A stretch of DNA of 46,399 nucleotides, taken from Balneolaceae bacterium (GTDB lineage Bacteria; Bacteroidota; Rhodothermia; Balneolales; Balneolaceae). Under the pieces are notes generated by a model that saw only the letters and a program-made list of their open reading frames with translations, was not told where the DNA came from and did not search any database. Position numbers and translations under genes: made by a program. The stretch lies in contig REDS01000091.1 of the NCBI GenBank assembly GCA_007693395.1, positions 1-46,399 of the forward strand, given 5' to 3'. Below, in pieces: positions 43,296 through 46,399 of the stretch (the stretch's first letter is position 1; each line of letters begins with the position of its first letter).

Positions 43296-43725
43296 AAAAA
43301 TCTTTCAAAAGTTTTTCGCACTCTTCAGACATGATATTGCCAATTACCTCAATTTTATGGGTAGTTAACATTGCAAGTTCGTGAGATTTTAACCGGATTT
43401 GAGGCATGTATCCGGAGATTGTATCGATGCTGCAACCAAAAACTACTCGGTCAATATTAGCCCAGATAGCCGCACTCATACACATCGGGCAGGGTTCGCA
43501 GGTAGTGTAGAGTGTAAAACCGGAGAGATCGGTTTTCTGCAAATGTTCCGCCAGTTTTCGAATTACCAGCAACTCGGCATGTGCTGTGGGATCATTCAAA
43601 GCCTTGGTTTGATTCGCTGCCTCCGCAAAAATCTCATCACCCATGGTGAGTACTGCTCCGAATGGAGTTTTTCCTTTTCTTGCCACATCAATGGCTGCCT
43701 GCATGTGTTCTACGAATGGTTTCAA
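43291..43725 (-). CDS. Nucleoside/guanine deaminase-like zinc enzyme
   Basis: A 144-residue cytidine/deoxycytidylate-deaminase-fold protein. The catalytic motif is HAE (His49, Glu51) and the second zinc motif is PCPMC (Cys79, Cys82); NDPTAHAE and TTCEPCPMCMSAAIWA are typical of the guanine deaminase/TadA-like small deaminases. It releases ammonia from a purine or pyrimidine base; guanine is likely, but cytosine-type substrates are not excluded. The start is the TTG at 43725, since the family needs the helix before PFGAV; ATG at 43704 would leave only a short helix. That TTG lies at the edge of a CCTTG-type repeat. It converges with the channel gene, leaving only 12 bases between stops. Confidence 0.85.
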   Translation of the reverse strand: MKPFVEHMQAAIDVARKGKTPFGAVLTMGDEIFAEAANQTKALNDPTAHAELLVIRKLAEHLQKTDLSGFTLYTTCEPCPMCMSAAIWANIDRVVFGCSIDTISGYMPQIRLKSHELAMLTTHKIEVIGNIMSEECEKLLKDFS

Positions 43726-43756
43726 GTTTCAGGGTGCAAGGTTCAGGGGGGAGGTT
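43721..43756. repeat. CCTTG-type repeat upstream of the deaminase
   Basis: On the minus strand this reads CCCCCCTGAACCTTG, then CACCCTGAAACTTGAAACC, and contains the same 11-base CCCTGAACCTT word found at 6135-6145. It covers the start codon of the deaminase, which is TTG. It also lies on one side of the four-helix-bundle gene, whose other side carries related sequence. Confidence 0.5.
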
Positions 43757-43826
43757 TTGAATTTATTTTGTAAGGAATCATGAATTTTGTGCTCATACAT
43801 CTAAACAGTGATTAAACACTTTTGCA

Positions 43827-44186
43827 ATGAGCTATAAAGATTTAAAAATCTGGCAAGAAGCGAAAGAGCTTTCTATTGAAATACATAAAATGACAATGCA
43901 GATTCCAAAGTTTGAATTGTATGAAACCGGTAGTCAAATCAGAAGATCTTCAAAATCTATTCGTTCGAACATAGTTGAGGGATATGGGCGCAGGAGGTAT
44001 AAATTAGATTTCATAAGATTTTTGATTTACGCTCATTCATCAGTAGATGAAACCCGAGACCACCTTGAAACTCTATTTGAAACAGAATCTTTAAAAGACA
44101 GAAACAAATTTGAAAGAATTCAAAATAAATTAGACCAAACCGGCAAAATGATCTACAGATTCATTCAAAGCATAGAAATGCGATAA
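43827..44186 (+). CDS. Four helix bundle protein (S23 ribosomal/IVS family)
   Basis: A 119-residue protein of the S23/TIGR02436 family, the small four-helix-bundle proteins first found in intervening sequences of 23S rRNA and related to the Avd proteins of diversity-generating retroelements. Family features are [22 protein letters not shown] at the N-terminus, [25 protein letters not shown] and a C-terminal helix ([16 protein letters not shown]). It may bind nucleic acid through its positive face, but no function is established for free-standing copies. No rRNA or reverse transcriptase is in the window. It is in an isolated position, and CCTTG-rich repeats lie on both sides (43721-43756 and 44204-44257), which hints at a mobile unit. 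Confidence 0.88.
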   Translation: MSYKDLKIWQEAKELSIEIHKMTMQIPKFELYETGSQIRRSSKSIRSNIVEGYGRRRYKLDFIRFLIYAHSSVDETRDHLETLFETESLKDRNKFERIQNKLDQTGKMIYRFIQSIEMR

Positions 44187-44203
44187 TTATAAAACCTCGC
44201 CTT

Positions 44204-44257
44204 TCCACTTACACCCCGCACCCAGCCCCTTGAGCCACGTCCCTTGCACTTTGTCCC
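44204..44257. repeat. C-rich CCTTG repeat-like stretch downstream of the S23-family gene
   Basis: The sequence runs as degenerate units such as CACCCCGCACCCAGCCCCTTG, AGCCACGTCCCTTG and CACTTTGTCCCCTA, similar in word content to the repeats at 43721-43756 and 6131-6237. It ends directly at the stop codon of the S9 peptidase. Its resemblance is in motif style rather than exact copies, so membership in one family is tentative. Confidence 0.4.
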
Positions 44258-46399
44258 CTACTTCAAATGCCTGTTCAAAAAATTGGTATAGACCCTGTGC
44301 AGCAGCAAGTAGCTCTGCTGGTTGTAGGCTACCCCGTGGGCGCCGGGCGGGTAAATACGTACATCCACATCTTTGCCTGCATTGGTAAATGCGGTTAGCA
44401 TCTGCATGGTATTTTGAATATGCACATTTTCGTCCATAGATGAGTGCACCACAAGCATATTATCCTGCAGGCGTTGCGCATGTGCCATCACAGAACTGCT
44501 GCGATAATTTTCATAATTCTCTTCCAGCAAACCCATGTAACGCTCGGTGTAAATAGTATCATACAGGCGCCAGTCGGTTACAGGAGCTGCCACAATTCCT
44601 GCTTTAAAAACACGAGGATGCAGCACCATGGTTAAGGCTGCCATATAGCCGCCATAACTGTGTCCCCGAATAGCCATCCGCTCCCCATCAATCCAGTCGT
44701 AACCGGCCAGATAACGGGCAGTTTCTGCAAAATCATACGCCTCTTTTTTACCGAGATTCAGGTAGACCGATTTCTCAAAATCCCGTCCATAACCGCCGTT
44801 TCCTCGATTATTTACATTGGCAATTACAAACCCGTTCTGTGCCAGATATTGGAACCACGCATTCGATTCAAACTGGTTATACACTCCCTGTGAGCTTGGC
44901 CCTCCATAGATCATTAAAATGAGCGGATACGTTTTATCCTCGTCAAAATCCGGTGGCTTAATCAGGTATCCATCCAAATCCTGCCCATCGGATGTTGTGA
45001 ATGAGAAAAGCTCCCGGGGTGCATACACGTACCAGTTTATATACTCCTGCACCGATTCATTATCCACAAGAGTTTTCAGTTTTTCTCCCCCGTTCTCCGT
45101 AGTTCGAATTTCAACCCGTGTGGGTGTGCTCACGTTCGACCACGTATCAATAAAAAAGCGCCCATCAGCGCCCATGCTGAACGAGTGCCGGCCGGGCTGT
45201 TCGGTGTACCGCACTTTTTCGGTGCCATCAAACCGGATAGAGTAGAGATGCCTTTCGAGCGGACTCTCTTCCGTTGACTCATAATAGATTTTGCCCTGAT
45301 CGGAATTTACTGCATAAACATTGGTTACCTGCCAGTTACCCGTTGTTACCTGATTAATCAGCTCGCCGCTGTAATCGTACCGGTACAGATGTTTAAAGCC
45401 ATCCCGATCTGAGATCCAGAAAAATTCCTGTCTGTCATCCGGAAAGAAAAAGTAGTGGTCAATTCCTGCAAAAAAGTCGAAAACATCAATCCAGCCATGT
45501 TCCGGTTTCTCCTCCATAATCATCTCTCCGCTGCCATCTGTAGCATCATGGAAAAACAATTTCAGGTGATTTTGTTGGCGATTCATCCAGACTACGGCAA
45601 GTTCAGCGGGGTTTGATGTCCAGTAGAGCCGGGGGATCAGTCCGTCGCCAATATCAATATCCATCCATTTGGTTTGATGTGACTCTATATCGATCACACC
45701 GATTTTCACAAAAGGATTATCCTCTCCAACTTTCGGATAGGGTATGTCGGTATATTGGGGGTAAATTCCTTCATAATCGGTGGATACAAAACGTTCTACA
45801 TGCCTTTCATCCGAATGCCAGAATGCGATGTAGCGGCTGTCGTGCGACCAGCTCCACGCCTGAACCAGCCCGAATTCCTCTTCATATACCCAGCCAAATC
45901 GACCGTTAAAGAAGTGATCTTCTGCATCGAATGTAAGCTGTATCTCTTCACCGCTGTTCAGATCAAACACGAACATCTCACCATCACGGTGGTATGCCAC
46001 TTTTTGTCCATCTGGTGAAAGTTCTGCTGTAAACGCCTGCTCAACAATTTTTTCGATCGTATTATCTTCGAGGGAGTAGTAGTAGTAATCGGCAGTGCCG
46101 GAGTAGCGGTAGATCGGCACAAAGTCTGCCTGAAAAACCAGGTATCGAAAATCGGCTGACCATTGAAAAGACTGGAAATAAAATGGGTCTTCGCTTCCGG
46201 GAAAGGTGTATTGAGATGTATCAAAAATCAGTTCATCTTCATCCGTTGCAGGGTTATATACCCGGATCTGAATATCGCCGGTTTGAAAATTCTGCTCCAT
46301 GTATGAGAAGCGTTCGCCGCCTTCGATCCACTGGACGTTTTCCGGGCCTTGTTCACCTGCAAGATTCCCCGCAGAAAAAAGGGCGTGCTGCAGGCTTTG
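44258..46399 (-). CDS. S9 family dipeptidyl peptidase IV-like protease (5' end outside window)
   Basis: A serine peptidase of the DPP IV/prolyl oligopeptidase family that removes N-terminal dipeptides, usually X-Pro. Visible are 713 residues; the frame stays open to the right edge (reading VQWIEGGERFSYMEQ across 46300), so the ATG at 46300 is internal and the true start, with any signal peptide, lies outside. The N-terminal part is a beta-propeller with WSADFRYLVF, LSPDGQKVAYHRDG and WSWSHDSRYIAFWHSDE; the C-terminal alpha/beta hydrolase has the nucleophile elbow GHSYGGYM, Asp in VHSSMDENVH and His in PPGAHGV. The triad is complete. GC-rich codons resemble those of metH rather than the signalling genes. 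Confidence 0.93.
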   Translation of the reverse strand, partial: QSLQHALFSAGNLAGEQGPENVQWIEGGERFSYMEQNFQTGDIQIRVYNPATDEDELIFDTSQYTFPGSEDPFYFQSFQWSADFRYLVFQADFVPIYRYSGTADYYYYSLEDNTIEKIVEQAFTAELSPDGQKVAYHRDGEMFVFDLNSGEEIQLTFDAEDHFFNGRFGWVYEEEFGLVQAWSWSHDSRYIAFWHSDERHVERFVSTDYEGIYPQYTDIPYPKVGEDNPFVKIGVIDIESHQTKWMDIDIGDGLIPRLYWTSNPAELAVVWMNRQQNHLKLFFHDATDGSGEMIMEEKPEHGWIDVFDFFAGIDHYFFFPDDRQEFFWISDRDGFKHLYRYDYSGELINQVTTGNWQVTNVYAVNSDQGKIYYESTEESPLERHLYSIRFDGTEKVRYTEQPGRHSFSMGADGRFFIDTWSNVSTPTRVEIRTTENGGEKLKTLVDNESVQEYINWYVYAPRELFSFTTSDGQDLDGYLIKPPDFDEDKTYPLILMIYGGPSSQGVYNQFESNAWFQYLAQNGFVIANVNNRGNGGYGRDFEKSVYLNLGKKEAYDFAETARYLAGYDWIDGERMAIRGHSYGGYMAALTMVLHPRVFKAGIVAAPVTDWRLYDTIYTERYMGLLEENYENYRSSSVMAHAQRLQDNMLVVHSSMDENVHIQNTMQMLTAFTNAGKDVDVRIYPPGAHGVAYNQQSYLLLHRVYTNFLNRHLK

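Noticed and set aside
46225-46300. ATG at 46300 as the start of the S9 peptidase
   Set aside because: The frame is open to the right edge and the residues upstream (VQWIEGGERFSY) continue the propeller sequence typical of DPP IV-like enzymes.
1-46399. tRNA, rRNA, CRISPR array, integrase or transposase
   Set aside because: None was recognised on either strand; the accessory signals are limited to the toxin-antitoxin pair, the S23-family gene and short repeats.

Overview
The window looks like a chromosomal segment from a free-living member of the Bacteroidota/Balneolota-Rhodothermota group. The evidence is moderate GC (about 40-55% depending on the gene), mostly AT-rich leaders without clear Shine-Dalgarno sequences, several lipoproteins whose lipobox cysteine follows G, S or A, GH16 and GH3 secreted glycosidases, S9 peptidases and large PAS-rich sensor kinases. 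The taxonomic call is an inference from gene content; no rRNA is present. I saw no tRNA, rRNA, CRISPR array, prophage or insertion sequence, and no gene-free stretch longer than about 230 bases.

Layout. 1-4451: one-carbon metabolism, with a cobalamin-dependent methionine synthase (3' end cut by the window) divergent from methylenetetrahydrofolate reductase. 4551-7671: a BadF-type sugar kinase, a PemK/MazF toxin-antitoxin pair with palindromic operator candidates, TatD nuclease and a DUF2459 lipoprotein. 7844-10567: tryptophan 2,3-dioxygenase and two tandem GH16 lipoproteins, with a decayed copy of the dioxygenase 3' end lying between the two GH16 genes. 10568-14833 (minus): a three-gene operon of penicillin-acylase-type Ntn hydrolase, amidoligase and class I glutamine-amidotransferase-like hydrolase. 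15040-19455 (minus): a DUF481-like barrel, a secreted erythromycin-esterase-like protein, then cupin, GH3 and DinB genes. 19544-28922 (minus): a six-gene signalling island with a nine-PAS sensor kinase, a NarL-type regulator, a degenerate lone receiver, a HisKA_2 kinase whose ATPase domain has lost its key motifs, a receiver-only protein and a GAF kinase.

29007-36145 (minus): a compact seven-gene run from pspA through two uncharacterised helical proteins, a crotonase, a CNNM/CorC-type membrane protein and an AAA+ ATPase to a chorismate mutase-prephenate dehydratase. 36228-41436: thymidine/pyrimidine phosphorylase, an inverted-repeat-rich divergent intergenic region, pdxB, rlmN and an unrecognised outer-membrane barrel. 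41578-46399: a two-RCK potassium channel, a nucleoside deaminase, an S23-family four-helix-bundle gene flanked by CCTTG-rich repeats, and the bulk of a DPP IV-like S9 peptidase whose N-terminus lies outside the window.

The best candidates for something undescribed are (i) the PspA-coiled coil-membrane coiled coil-CNNM-AAA+ operon, which has the parts expected of an ESCRT-III/Vps4-like envelope remodelling machine, (ii) the acylase-amidoligase-amidotransferase operon for making and breaking an unknown amide, and (iii) a two-component cluster in which one kinase and one receiver appear to have lost catalysis. The TDO remnant and the CCCTGAACCTT repeats record local genome rearrangement.
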